A DNA stretch of 64,000 nt from NCBI GenBank assembly GCA_038521345.1, contig JBCBKU010000001.1, forward strand, positions 297,625-361,624, in the 5' to 3' direction. The notes under the pieces are model-generated. The model did no database searches. It saw nothing but the letters and a program-made list of their open reading frames with translations, and was not told the origin of the DNA. Each line of letters begins with the position of its first letter. Position 1 is the first letter of the stretch. The DNA comes from JBCBKU01 sp038521345. GTDB taxonomy: Bacteria; Pseudomonadota; Alphaproteobacteria; Rhodobacterales; Rhodobacteraceae. Shown piece by piece: positions 52,243-61,185 of the stretch. A program made the translations under genes and the position numbers.

Positions 52243-52573
52243 ATTATCACTAGGGACCGGATGGGCACCAGCTCGGCCGGTCCCAGCCCATCCGGGCGTC
52301 TATTGCGCAAGACCGCGCGCGCTCGGGCGGACGGTCCGTGCTGGGTGCGCTTCCGGACGGGCCCGGTCGGCGGTCGGGCGGGGTGGGTCTTTGGACACCA
52401 GGCCGAGACGGCACGCAGACACGGCGCACCTTCTTCGCATGCACAAAAAGTGCAGCTTTCCGATTTGGTGATCTGGAAACCCGGACCGATGTCAGATAGC
52501 CCATATGCGAGGCTGGCAAAAGGTCAGTAGGCGATACTGAACAGATGGTTCTTTTCATGCCGTCGATTGTCGA
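52243..52573. other. Intergenic region, 331 bp
   Basis: No gene is recognised. The first 55 nt hold two competing hairpins (52253-52295). The middle is very GC-rich, then composition drops. A small stem TGCAC (52440-52444)/GTGCA (52450-52454) with an A5 loop is also present. Confidence 0.5.
52253..52295 (+). promoter_or_regulatory. Two mutually exclusive hairpins after the binding-protein gene
   Basis: Stem A pairs GGGACCGG (52253-52260) with CCGGTCCC (52277-52284). Stem B pairs CCGGATGGGC (52257-52266) with GCCCATCCGG (52286-52295). The arms overlap at 52257-52260, so only one can form. This is an attenuator-like layout located 10 nt past a stop codon. Confidence 0.45.
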
Positions 52574-53107
52574 ATGAACCATTGTCATCCGGACATCCCC
52601 ATTTTGAAGACCCCGCGGTTAAGGCTTGAGCCGCTTTCTCTGAAACATTCAGATGGGATGTTTAAGATGTGGCGGAACCCGCTCGTGCAGCGGTTTTCCG
52701 GTGATGTCGAAGATGAATTCCAAACCGCAATTCCAATGCCGGCAAAGACGCAAGGTGATAGTGACCGCTTAATTGGATTTTGGTTGAACGCTGCAATAGA
52801 CGGATGGGGCTTTCGGTGGGCGATTATTCGGATCGATGGGAAAACGTTTTTGGGACATATCGGTTTCAACTCGCTACTTGAATGCTCAGAAATTGCGTAC
52901 CACATGAACCCTGATTTTTGGGGAAATGGGTTCATGTACGAGGCTGCTACAGCGGCGATTGAATGGCGGCGCGACAATGGCGGACTTGCAATCGAAGCCT
53001 TCATCGAACCCGAGAATAAACTGTCGATTGCGCTGGCGCTTAGACTAGGCATGAACGAAACTGACGCGTACGTGGATAATGCTCGACGATATCAAATGCC
53101 GATTTAG
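52574..53107 (+). CDS. GNAT-family N-acetyltransferase, AT-richer and probably acquired
   Basis: A 177-residue RimJ/RimL-like acetyltransferase: ILKTPRLRLEPLSLKHSDGMF at the N-terminus, SEIAYHMNPDFWGNGFMYEAATAAI (with WGNGFMYEA as the acetyl-CoA motif) and FIEPENKLSIALALRLGM. Codon use and base composition are clearly less GC-rich than the rest of the window, suggesting recent transfer. No Shine-Dalgarno is visible before the ATG. A two-stem hairpin follows the stop. Confidence 0.85.
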   Translation: MNHCHPDIPILKTPRLRLEPLSLKHSDGMFKMWRNPLVQRFSGDVEDEFQTAIPMPAKTQGDSDRLIGFWLNAAIDGWGFRWAIIRIDGKTFLGHIGFNSLLECSEIAYHMNPDFWGNGFMYEAATAAIEWRRDNGGLAIEAFIEPENKLSIALALRLGMNETDAYVDNARRYQMPI

Positions 53108-53109
53108 CA

Positions 53110-53164
53110 TGACGGGTCGCCCATCCTAAGGAGGCGACTTTCGCCGCAATGTGGTAACCCGTCA
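53110..53164 (+). terminator. Two-stem hairpin after the AT-richer GNAT gene
   Basis: TGACGGGT (53110-53117) pairs with ACCCGTCA (53157-53164); inside it GGCGA (53133-53137) pairs with TCGCC (53141-53145). It begins 2 nt after the GNAT stop. Probably 3'-end structure; no U-run. Confidence 0.45.
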
Positions 53165-53169
53165 CTCTG

Positions 53170-53240
53170 GGAACAAAGCGAACGCTTGCATGTGACCACA
53201 AAAAAGCCCCGGCGTCGCACCGGGGCTTTCGCTTTGTTCC
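53170..53240 (-). terminator. Strong rho-independent terminator of the xdh-BMP operon inside a 13-bp inverted repeat
   Basis: The core stem GCCCCGG (53206-53212)/CCGGGGC (53220-53226) with flanking AAA/TTT pairs and a 7-nt loop is followed on the minus strand by a U6 tract (53205-53200), about 22 nt after the BMP stop. It is framed by a perfect 13-nt inverted repeat, GGAACAAAGCGAA (53170-53182) and TTCGCTTTGTTCC (53228-53240). Confidence 0.85.
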
Positions 53241-53248
53241 GGACCGGA

Positions 53249-54322
53249 TCAGTTCGGGATTTCGCCCTCGATTCCCTCGATGTAGAAATCCATACCCAGA
53301 AGCGTGCCGTCGTCGGCCACTTCGCCGTCGGCCAGCCAGACGGATCCGTCCTGGCGGTTAATCGGACCGGTGAACGGGTGGTATTCCTTGGCGCGCATGG
53401 CCTCGATCATGGCTTCGGCCTCGGCCTTCACGTCCGCGGGGACCGCGTCGGTGATCTCGCCAATCGCGACCATGCCCTCGGCGATCCCGTCCCACGTGTC
53501 CTCGCTTTGCCATGTGCCGTCGATCACCGCCTGCGTGCGGGCGATGTAGTAGGGTGCCCAGTCGTCGATGATGGACGACACCCGGGGCAGGGGGGCGAAC
53601 TGGTACATGTCCGACGCCTGTCCGAAGGTGATCACCCCTTCGGCCTCGGCCGCCGCCGCCTGGGGCGCGGTCGAATCCGTGTGCTGCAGGACCACGTCGG
53701 CGCCCTGTTCGATCAGCGCGGTCGCCGCATCGGCCTCTTTCGCCGGATCAAACCATGTATAGACCCAGACGATCTTGAACTCGACATCTGGGTTGACGCG
53801 GCTGGCATGGAGATAGGCCGCGTTGATTCCCCGGATCACTTCCGGGATCGGGAAGGACGCGATGTAGCCGACGATATTGGATTCGGTCATCTTGCCGGCG
53901 ATATGGCCCTGCGCCGCGCGTCCTTCATAGAACCGCGCCGAATAGGTCGACACATTGTCGGCCCGCTTGAACCCGGTCGCATGTTCGAACTTCACGTCCG
54001 GGAATTTTTCGGCGGTGGCGATCGTGGCGTCCATGTACCCGAACGAGGTGGTGAAGATCAGGTCAGCCCCCGACAGCGCCATCTGCGTCATCGCGCGTTC
54101 GGCATCCGCGCCTTCCGGCACGCTTTCCTGGAAGATCGTGGTGACGGCATCGCCGAAATGTTCTTCCACGGCCAGCCGGCCCTTGTTGTGTTCGTAGGTC
54201 CAGCCGCCGTCACCGATCGGGCCGACATAGATAAAGCCCACCGTCACCGGATCCTGGGCATTCAGCGGCCCGGCCAGAGCGGTGGCGGCCAAAGCGGCGG
54301 CAAGAAGCGTTCTGCGTTTCAT
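53249..54322 (-). CDS. BMP-family ABC transporter substrate-binding protein
   Basis: A 357-residue periplasmic binding protein of the BMP/PnrA (Med) family, which binds nucleosides and purines. The signal peptide is MKRRTLLAAALAATALAGPLNA. Core motifs are VGFIYVGPIGDGGWTYEHNKGR, GADLIFTTSFGYMDATIATA, GRAAQGHIAGKM and GADVVLQHTDSTAP. Start 54322 is favoured because GGGGGA lies 9 nt upstream; 54331 is possible. It is the last gene of the xdh operon, so a purine ligand is likely. Confidence 0.92.
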   Translation of the reverse strand: MKRRTLLAAALAATALAGPLNAQDPVTVGFIYVGPIGDGGWTYEHNKGRLAVEEHFGDAVTTIFQESVPEGADAERAMTQMALSGADLIFTTSFGYMDATIATAEKFPDVKFEHATGFKRADNVSTYSARFYEGRAAQGHIAGKMTESNIVGYIASFPIPEVIRGINAAYLHASRVNPDVEFKIVWVYTWFDPAKEADAATALIEQGADVVLQHTDSTAPQAAAAEAEGVITFGQASDMYQFAPLPRVSSIIDDWAPYYIARTQAVIDGTWQSEDTWDGIAEGMVAIGEITDAVPADVKAEAEAMIEAMRAKEYHPFTGPINRQDGSVWLADGEVADDGTLLGMDFYIEGIEGEIPN

Positions 54323-54381
54323 GGATTGCATTCCCCCATGCGTAAGCGGGGCGTTTGACCCGCCCCTGGTTGGCGGCACAC

Positions 54382-55314
54382 CTAGCGTGCCGCGTGAAAA
54401 CTCCGACCCAATGCGGCGGGCGCGTTCAGAGCGGCCCGGCTGCGGTCGGCCGACATGATGACCAGAACGGCGATGGTGACAAGATAGGGGGACATCGACA
54501 GCAACTCGACCGGCACCCGTGCCCCCGCGGCCTGCAGGTTAAGCTGCAAGACCGCGATCCCGCCGAAAAGATAGGCACCAAGCAGCACCCGCCCCGCTTT
54601 CCACGAGGCAAAAACGACGATCGCGAGGGCGATCCAGCCCGCACCGGCGGTCATTCCATCGGTCCATTGGGGGACGCGCACAAGGCTCAGATAGGCCCCG
54701 CCGAGCCCGGCACAGGCCCCGCCGAAGGCGATCGCCGCTGTCCGGATCAACGTGACACGGTAGCCGAGCGCATGGGCGGCATCGTGGTTTTCGCCCACGG
54801 CCCGCAGGATCAGCCCGGCTCGTGTCCGGTTCAGCCCGTACCAGACGCCCGCCACCAGACCGAGCGACAGATAGACCACAAGATCATGGGAAAAGAGAAT
54901 GGGGCCCAGAACCGGAAGATCCGACAGGACGGGGAGATCAAGATCCGGCGTCCCCGGCGGCTTGATCCCCACATAGCCCTGACCCATGAGCGACGAGATC
55001 CCGAGCCCGAACAGTGTGAGCGCGAGCCCCGTCGCCACCTGGTTCGACATCAGGACCTGCGTCAGGAACGCAAAGACGAGCGACAGAAGCGCCGAGCCAA
55101 GGGCCGCCCCCAGAAAGCCAAGGGCCGGGCTCCCGCTTTCCACCGCCACGGCGAACCCGCAGATCGCCCCGGTGATCATCATCCCCTCGACTCCGAGGTT
55201 CAGGACCCCGGCTTTCTCGACGACCAGTTCGCCGATCGCCGCCAGAAGGATCGGCGTTGCCGCCACCATAAGCGACGCCAGCAGAAGGACTGGATTGATC
55301 GAGGAAAGATCCAT
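54382..55314 (-). CDS. ABC transporter permease (BMP/nucleoside type)
   Basis: A 310-residue BPD_transp_2 permease with about eight TM segments. Its N-terminus has ILLAAIGELVVEKAGVLNLGVEGMMITGAICGF, the family motif, and NRTRAGLILRAVGENHDAAHALGYRV is the conserved cytoplasmic loop. The start shares a base with the previous stop (TGATG), so the two permeases are coupled. The BMP gene follows after 59 nt. Confidence 0.93.
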   Translation of the reverse strand: MDLSSINPVLLLASLMVAATPILLAAIGELVVEKAGVLNLGVEGMMITGAICGFAVAVESGSPALGFLGAALGSALLSLVFAFLTQVLMSNQVATGLALTLFGLGISSLMGQGYVGIKPPGTPDLDLPVLSDLPVLGPILFSHDLVVYLSLGLVAGVWYGLNRTRAGLILRAVGENHDAAHALGYRVTLIRTAAIAFGGACAGLGGAYLSLVRVPQWTDGMTAGAGWIALAIVVFASWKAGRVLLGAYLFGGIAVLQLNLQAAGARVPVELLSMSPYLVTIAVLVIMSADRSRAALNAPAALGRSFHAAR

Positions 55315-56399
55315 CACACCGCCTCCGTCCGACCAAACCGCAGCCGGTAATTCGTCAGGACGTCGCCTGCCAGCAGAAAGAACAGAAGCATCCCCTGAAA
55401 AGCCTGGATCGCCGCCGCCGGAAGGCCAAGCATCAGCTGGCCCAGCTCGCCCCCGATATAGGTCAGCGCCATCAAGAGGCCGGCCAGCAGGATCCCCACC
55501 GGATGAAGCCGGCCAAGAAACGCCACGATGATTGCGGTAAACCCGTAGCCCACGTTGAAATCGATCGAGATCTGGCCCGCCGGTCCCGCGACCTCGAATA
55601 GACCCGCCATGCCGGCCAGCGCCCCCGAGATTCCAAGGCAAAGGATAACCAGCCGGGCGGGGTTCACGCCGGCGAAACGCGCCGCCCGCGGTGACTGCCC
55701 TGTCAGCCGGATATGGTAGCCCGTGATATGTCGCGTCAGCAGCACATGGGCAAAGATCACAGCGATGAACGCCGCCGCCACACCCCAATGCATGCCCGTC
55801 CCGGCAAAGATCTCGGCATTATGCGCGGCCGGATAATCCCTCAGGTTCCGGCTTCCCGGGAACCCGCCACCGTCGGGATTCCGCAAGAGCCCGAGCGCCG
55901 CCGAGGCCAGCATCTGCTCGGCAACATAGACCAGCAGCAGTGAGACAAGGATCTCGTTCGTGTTGAACCGTGTCTTCAGGATCGCCGGGATCATCGCCCA
56001 GAGAAATCCGCCCAAAGCCCCCGCGATCACCATCAGCGGAAAGAGAACGAAAAGATCCGCAGGATAAAGCGCCAGCGCCACCGCCGCACCGGACAGCGCG
56101 CCGATGATGTACTGACCCTCGGCGCCGATATTCCACACCCCCGCCCGGAACCCGAGCGCAAGCCCTACCGCGATCAGGATGAGCGGCCCCGCCTTCACCA
56201 GCAATTGCGGCCGCGAATAGCTCGCGAACTGCGGATGAAAAAGCGGATCCCAGAAGATTGTGCGGATCGCCAAGACCGGGTCCTTGCCGAGCATCGCAAA
56301 CAGAAGCCCGCCCGCCACCATCGTCGCAAGCACCGCCAGCACCGGGGTCGCCGCCGCCCAGACCCGCGAGGGTTCGCGCCGGGGTTCCAGCCGGATCAC
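55314..56399 (-). CDS. ABC transporter permease (BMP/nucleoside type)
   Basis: A 361-residue partner permease with about nine hydrophobic segments. It has FRAGVWNIGAEGQYIIGALSGAAVAL, FNTNEILVSLLLVYVAEQ and GQSPRAARFAGVNPARLVILCLGISGALAGMAGLFEVAG, matching the larger permease of BMP-type importers. It follows the ATPase gene by 39 nt and is coupled to the smaller permease. Confidence 0.93.
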   Translation of the reverse strand: MIRLEPRREPSRVWAAATPVLAVLATMVAGGLLFAMLGKDPVLAIRTIFWDPLFHPQFASYSRPQLLVKAGPLILIAVGLALGFRAGVWNIGAEGQYIIGALSGAAVALALYPADLFVLFPLMVIAGALGGFLWAMIPAILKTRFNTNEILVSLLLVYVAEQMLASAALGLLRNPDGGGFPGSRNLRDYPAAHNAEIFAGTGMHWGVAAAFIAVIFAHVLLTRHITGYHIRLTGQSPRAARFAGVNPARLVILCLGISGALAGMAGLFEVAGPAGQISIDFNVGYGFTAIIVAFLGRLHPVGILLAGLLMALTYIGGELGQLMLGLPAAAIQAFQGMLLFFLLAGDVLTNYRLRFGRTEAV

Positions 56400-56438
56400 G
56401 GCGATCCGACCTTCATCTTGGCAAACCTATGCGAACAC

Positions 56439-57959
56439 TCACTCCGCCACATGCGCGACCTCCATGTCGTGCGCGCCGCCCATCATGATCCCGATCCGGT
56501 CCATGGTCAGCCCGGCCATGGGCTGGGGCGGGGCGAGCCGGCCCTCGTTCAGCGCGGTAAAGCGGTCGGCGATCTCCATCAACTCGTCCAGATCCTGGCT
56601 GATCACCACGATCCCCGCCCCGTCGCGGGCAAGATCCAAAAGCGCCTGACGGATCGCCGCGGCTGCCGCCGCATCGACGCCCCATGTGGGCTGGTTCACG
56701 ACCAGAACGCGCGGTGCCTGCAGGACCTCGCGCCCGATAACGAATTTCTGCAGGTTCCCGCCAGACAGCGACCGCGCCGCATGGGCGGGCCCCGGCGTGC
56801 GGACGTCGAACTCTGCGATCACCCGCTCGGCAAAGGCCGTCGCCGCGCGCCAGTCAAGAAACCCCCGCCGCGCAAGTCCCTGTCGGACCACGGCGGTCAG
56901 AACGGCGTTCTCGGTCAGCGACATCTCGGGGGCTGCGGCATGGCCCAGCCGCTCTTCCGGCGCAGCCAGAAGCCCGGCCGCACGGCGGACCGTCGGGCCT
57001 GCCGTCCCGATATCGCGCCCCTCGAGGAACAGCGCGCCGGGCGGCACCGGCCGCTCGCCCGACAGCGTCGCCAGCAGCTCATCCTGTCCGTTCCCGGCGA
57101 CCCCGCCGATCCCCAGAACCTCGCCGGCATGCACGGTGAACGATACGTTCTTCAGCATCGTTCCAAACGCCGCCGACGGGGGCAGTGTCAGCTTTTCCAC
57201 GCTCAGAAGCGGCGCACCGGTCTCGCGGCCCCCTCCTTCCGGAGCGGTCAGCGCGGTGCCCACCATCAGCTCGGCCAGATCCTGTGCCGTTCGCTCGCGC
57301 GGATCACACTCGGCCACGACCGTGCCCCGGCGCAGGATGGTGGCGTTCTGGCAAAGCGTCCGGATCTCTTCGAGCTTGTGCGAGATATAAAGGATCGCCG
57401 TGCCCTCGGCGGCCAGCTGCCGCAGCGTGTCGAACAGGATCGCCACTTCCTGCGGGGTTAGGACGCTGGTCGGCTCGTCCATGATCAGAAGCTTGGGGTC
57501 CTGCAAGAGGCATCGGATGATCTCGACCCGCTGGCGCTCCCCGGCCGACAGGTCGCCCACCCGCCGATGCGGGTCCAGAGGCAGGCCGTATGTCGTCGAG
57601 ACCCGAAGGATCTGCTGCGCCAGATCCCGAAGGGGCGGCGGGTTCTCCATCCCAAGCGCCACGTTCTCGGCCACGTCCAGTGCTTCGAAAAGCGAGAAGT
57701 GCTGGAACACCATGCCAATGCCCGCCGCCCGGGCCGCATGGGGCGAGGCCGGCTGAAACGGCACGCCGTTCAGGACCATCGTGCCGCTGTCGGGCTGGAC
57801 CAGCCCGTAGATCATCTTCACGAGCGTCGACTTGCCCGCACCATTCTCGCCCAAGAGCGCGTGGATCTCGCCCGGTGCGATCCGGAAACTGACATCGTCA
57901 TTGGCGACCACGCCGGGATAGGCCTTGGTCAGGCCCGAGAGCTCGAGAAGCGGGGTCAT
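56439..57959 (-). CDS. ABC transporter ATP-binding protein with two nucleotide-binding domains (BMP/nucleoside type)
   Basis: A 506-residue tandem ATPase. NBD1 has LLGENGAGKSTLVKMI, Q-loop VFQHFSLFE, LSAGERQRVEIIR and LLIMDEPTSVLTP. NBD2 has a degenerate Walker A, GGVAGNGQDELLATL, with LSGGNLQKFVIGRE and RVLVVNQPTWGVD where Asp-Glu is replaced by Asn-Gln. Such asymmetry is usual for the sugar/nucleoside (RbsA-like) group. The start at 57959 overlaps the xdhC stop by 4 nt, linking the transporter to xanthine oxidation. Confidence 0.94.
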   Translation of the reverse strand: MTPLLELSGLTKAYPGVVANDDVSFRIAPGEIHALLGENGAGKSTLVKMIYGLVQPDSGTMVLNGVPFQPASPHAARAAGIGMVFQHFSLFEALDVAENVALGMENPPPLRDLAQQILRVSTTYGLPLDPHRRVGDLSAGERQRVEIIRCLLQDPKLLIMDEPTSVLTPQEVAILFDTLRQLAAEGTAILYISHKLEEIRTLCQNATILRRGTVVAECDPRERTAQDLAELMVGTALTAPEGGGRETGAPLLSVEKLTLPPSAAFGTMLKNVSFTVHAGEVLGIGGVAGNGQDELLATLSGERPVPPGALFLEGRDIGTAGPTVRRAAGLLAAPEERLGHAAAPEMSLTENAVLTAVVRQGLARRGFLDWRAATAFAERVIAEFDVRTPGPAHAARSLSGGNLQKFVIGREVLQAPRVLVVNQPTWGVDAAAAAAIRQALLDLARDGAGIVVISQDLDELMEIADRFTALNEGRLAPPQPMAGLTMDRIGIMMGGAHDMEVAHVAE

Positions 57960-58897
57960 GCGCGCCGCCTTGCCGCGCGGGCCGCCGACCGTGCCAGAAT
58001 CTCCGCGGCAACGCCAATGGCAATGGCCTGCGGCGCCTTGCCGAGGGCCGGATCGCCGATCGGGCACTCAATTCGCGCGATCTGGTCCGGCCCGTGGCCC
58101 AGCGCCGCGAGCCGCCCCCGGAAGCGCGCCCATTTCGTGGCCGACCCGATCAGCCCCGCCCGCCCGAAGGACCGCCCGAGGATCCGGTGGCAGATCTCCA
58201 GATCGAAGGCGTGGGAATAGGTCAGGACCAGATGTTCCGCGGTGGCCGGGGCATGCGCGACCGCATCGGCCGGCTGCGCGGCCACGAACGGCACAACACT
58301 TCGGGGCCGGTCCACGGGAAATCGTTCGGGTCCGGTGTCGACCCACGTGATCCGGAGGTCGGGCAGGGGCGCCAACACAGTCACGATGGCCCGGCCCACA
58401 TGCCCGGCCCCGTAGATCCAGACATCGCGCCGGGGCTCGCGCACCGGTTCGATCATCCAGCCGTCCCGTATTCCGGGTGTCACGGCGGCGCCGGTGCCAC
58501 GGACCGTCCGAAGAATCCGCGCGACGGTCAGGGGGGGCTCGGGCGGCCCGCCGGGAAGGGGGCGCGCCACCACCGGCCCGGTCAGCGTGTCCAGACGCGC
58601 CGCATCCCAGATCTCGGTCAGAAGGGTCACCGCACCGCCGCAACACTGGCCAAGCGCGGGGCCAAGCGGCGTGCGGTCCACCCGGTCGCCGCCGGAGGTC
58701 AGCATGGCACGCGCGCGCTCCATCGCGGCAAGCTCAAGCGCACCACCCCCGATGGTTCCGGCGCTCCCCCCGGACCAAAGCAGCATCGCAGTGCCCACTT
58801 CCCGCGGGGCCGAGCCGCGGACCTCGGCCACCACCACCCGGGCCACCGGCCCGTGGGACAGGATCGCCTCGGCCAGCCTGTCACGGTCGAAACTCAT
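57956..58897 (-). CDS. xdhC: Xanthine dehydrogenase accessory protein XdhC
   Basis: A 313-residue XdhC/CoxI-family factor that binds molybdenum cofactor, has it sulfurated and inserts it into XdhB. The N-terminal XdhC/CoxI domain has VVVAEVRGSAPREVGTAMLLW and GTIGGGALELAAMERAR, and the C-terminal Rossmann part has WIYGAGHVGRAIVTVLAPLP and HAFDLEICHRIL, then FGRAGLIGSATKWARF. It overlaps xdhB and the ATPase gene by 4 nt each. A conserved Cys pair lies in LGQCCGGAVTLL. Confidence 0.95.
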   Translation of the reverse strand: MSFDRDRLAEAILSHGPVARVVVAEVRGSAPREVGTAMLLWSGGSAGTIGGGALELAAMERARAMLTSGGDRVDRTPLGPALGQCCGGAVTLLTEIWDAARLDTLTGPVVARPLPGGPPEPPLTVARILRTVRGTGAAVTPGIRDGWMIEPVREPRRDVWIYGAGHVGRAIVTVLAPLPDLRITWVDTGPERFPVDRPRSVVPFVAAQPADAVAHAPATAEHLVLTYSHAFDLEICHRILGRSFGRAGLIGSATKWARFRGRLAALGHGPDQIARIECPIGDPALGKAPQAIAIGVAAEILARSAARAARRRA

Positions 58898-61185
58898 GAC
58901 GCCTGCACCCGCTGCACCGCCTGCAGGACTCGCTCGGGCGTCGCCGGCGCATCAAGCGCCGGGTACGCGTTCCCGCAGGCCGCCACCGCATCCGACAGCG
59001 CCAGATAGGCCGAGATGCCCAGCATCAGCGGCGGCTCCCCCACCGCCTTTGACCGATAGATCGTCGCCTCCCGGTTCCGCCCGTCCCAAAGATCCACGTT
59101 GAAGACGCGGGGTCGGTCGGACATGGCCGGGATCTTGTAGGTCGACGGCGCATGGGTCCGAAGCCGGCCCTTGTCGTCCCAAACCAGCTCTTCCATCGTC
59201 AGCCAGCCCGCGCCCTGGACATAACCGCCCTCGATCTGGCCGATGTCGAGCGCGGGGTTCAGCGAGGCCCCGCAATCGTGCAGGATATCGGTGCGCAGTA
59301 TCCGGTTCTCGCCCGTGAGCGTGTCGATCACGACCTCGGTCACCGCGCAGCCATAGGCAAAGTAGTAAAATGGCCGCCCTTCGCCCTTGATCCGGTCCCA
59401 CACGATCTTGGGTGTCGCGTAGAACCCCGTCGACGACAGGCTGACCCGCGCCATGTAGGCGTCCTTCACCACCTCTTCGAACGGATAGGACGCGGCGCCC
59501 ACATGCACCATCCCGTCGGTGAAGGTGACCTCGCGCTTCTTCGCCTGCTGTCGCTCGGCCACGAACCGCGCCAGCCGGTCCCGGATCGTGTCGCAGGCGG
59601 CCTTGACGGCCATCCCGTTCAGATCCGTCCCCGAGGATGCCGCCGTGGCCGAGGTGTTGGGCACCTTCGCGGTATCGGTTGGCGTGATCTTCACCCGGTC
59701 CACGCCGACGCCGAAGCGGTCCGCCGCGACCTGCGCGACCTTCTGGAACAAACCCTGTCCCATCTCGGTCCCGCCATGGTTCATGTGGATCGACCCGTCG
59801 TGATAGACATGCACCAGCGCACCCGCCTGGTTCAGATGGGTCAGCGTAAAGCTGATCCCGAACTTCACCGGGCTGAAGGCGATCCCCTTCTTCAGGATTG
59901 GATTGTCGGCGTTCCACGCAGCCACCGCCGCCCGCCGCGCATGATAATCCGAAGACTTCAGAAGCCGCTTGGTCATCTCGTGAAGGATGAAGTCCTCGAC
60001 CGGCATCTTGTACGGCGTGACCTGCGGCTTCTTCTTCGTGCCCTTCGCGGCATAGTAATTCAGCTGGCGTACGGCCAGCGGATCCTTCCCCACCGCATGG
60101 GCGATGTGGTCCAGCACGCGTTCGATCCCCACCATGCCTTGCGGACCGCCGAAGCCGCGAAAGGCGGTTGCGGATTGCGTGTTCGTCTTCAGCCGGTGGC
60201 TCTCGATGCGGACGGCCGGGATGTAATACGCGTTGTCGGCGTGCAGCATCGCCCGGTCCGCCACGGGAAGCGACAGATCCTGGCTCCACCCGCAGCGCGC
60301 GTATTGCAGGAACTCGATCCCCTTGATCTTGCCGTCCTTGGTTACCCCGGCGCGATAGTCGATGCGGAAATCGTGGCGCTTGCCGGTGATCGTGAAATCG
60401 TCGTCCCGGTCATACCGCATGCGGGCGGGCCGCCCGGTCTTCGACGCAACGATGGCACAGGCCACCGCCAGCGCATTGCCCTGGCTTTCCTTGCCGCCGA
60501 ACCCGCCGCCCATTCGCCGCACCTCGGTGCGTACGGCGTTCATTGGCCGTCCAAGCGCGTCGGCCACCTTGTGCTGGATCTCGGTCGGATGCTGCGATGA
60601 GGAATGGACGATCATGTCGCCCCCTTCCTGCGGCAGGGCGAGCGCGGCTTGTCCTTCAAGGTAGAAATGTTCCTGCCCGCCGATCTCGAAGCTGCCCTCG
60701 ATCACGTGGGCGGCTCCGGCAATCGCCTTATCGACGTTGCCGCGCCCATAGATCCGGGGGCCATCCTCGAACCGGCTGCCGGCCGCCAGAGCCTCGTCGA
60801 TCGTCAGTACCGGGGTCTCTTCGGCATAGGTGACCTTTGCCCGTGCCGCTGCCTTCCGCGCGTTCAGATGCGTGTCGGCAGCCACCAGAAACAGCGCCTG
60901 GCCCGCGTAAAGCACCGCGTCCGAGGTGAGAAGCGGTTCGTCATGGGCGCTGGGCGAGACATCGGCCGGCCGGTCCAGATCCTTGGCGGTCAGGACAAGC
61001 GTTACCCCTGGTGCCGCGCGCACCCCCGACAGATCCATCTCCGTCACGCGGCCTTTCGCAACCGTCGATACGCCAAAGGCCAGATGCAGCGCGCCCGCCG
61101 GGGCCGGGATATCGTCCAGATACCGGGCCGCTCCGGTCACGTGAAGGCGTGCGCTGTCGTGGGGCAGGGCCTTGGCGACACTCAT
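58894..61185 (-). CDS. xdhB: Xanthine dehydrogenase, molybdopterin-binding subunit
   Basis: A 763-residue large subunit of bacterial XDH, holding the Mo-pterin that hydroxylates hypoxanthine to xanthine and xanthine to urate. Motifs include MGGGFGGKESQGNALAVACA, TATAFRGFGGPQGM-like (AFRGFGGPQGM), GTEMGQGLFQKVAQVAADRF and the catalytic Glu in KAVGEPPLMLGISA near the C-terminus. It overlaps xdhA and xdhC by 4 nt. Domain order matches Rhodobacter XdhB. Confidence 0.96.
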   Translation of the reverse strand: MSVAKALPHDSARLHVTGAARYLDDIPAPAGALHLAFGVSTVAKGRVTEMDLSGVRAAPGVTLVLTAKDLDRPADVSPSAHDEPLLTSDAVLYAGQALFLVAADTHLNARKAAARAKVTYAEETPVLTIDEALAAGSRFEDGPRIYGRGNVDKAIAGAAHVIEGSFEIGGQEHFYLEGQAALALPQEGGDMIVHSSSQHPTEIQHKVADALGRPMNAVRTEVRRMGGGFGGKESQGNALAVACAIVASKTGRPARMRYDRDDDFTITGKRHDFRIDYRAGVTKDGKIKGIEFLQYARCGWSQDLSLPVADRAMLHADNAYYIPAVRIESHRLKTNTQSATAFRGFGGPQGMVGIERVLDHIAHAVGKDPLAVRQLNYYAAKGTKKKPQVTPYKMPVEDFILHEMTKRLLKSSDYHARRAAVAAWNADNPILKKGIAFSPVKFGISFTLTHLNQAGALVHVYHDGSIHMNHGGTEMGQGLFQKVAQVAADRFGVGVDRVKITPTDTAKVPNTSATAASSGTDLNGMAVKAACDTIRDRLARFVAERQQAKKREVTFTDGMVHVGAASYPFEEVVKDAYMARVSLSSTGFYATPKIVWDRIKGEGRPFYYFAYGCAVTEVVIDTLTGENRILRTDILHDCGASLNPALDIGQIEGGYVQGAGWLTMEELVWDDKGRLRTHAPSTYKIPAMSDRPRVFNVDLWDGRNREATIYRSKAVGEPPLMLGISAYLALSDAVAACGNAYPALDAPATPERVLQAVQRVQAS

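Noticed and set aside
53171..53183. GAAC-N5-GAAC resembling a LexA box
   Set aside because: The alphaproteobacterial SOS box needs a 7-nt spacer; here it is 5, and no SOS gene is adjacent. The sequence is better explained as the arm of the inverted repeat.
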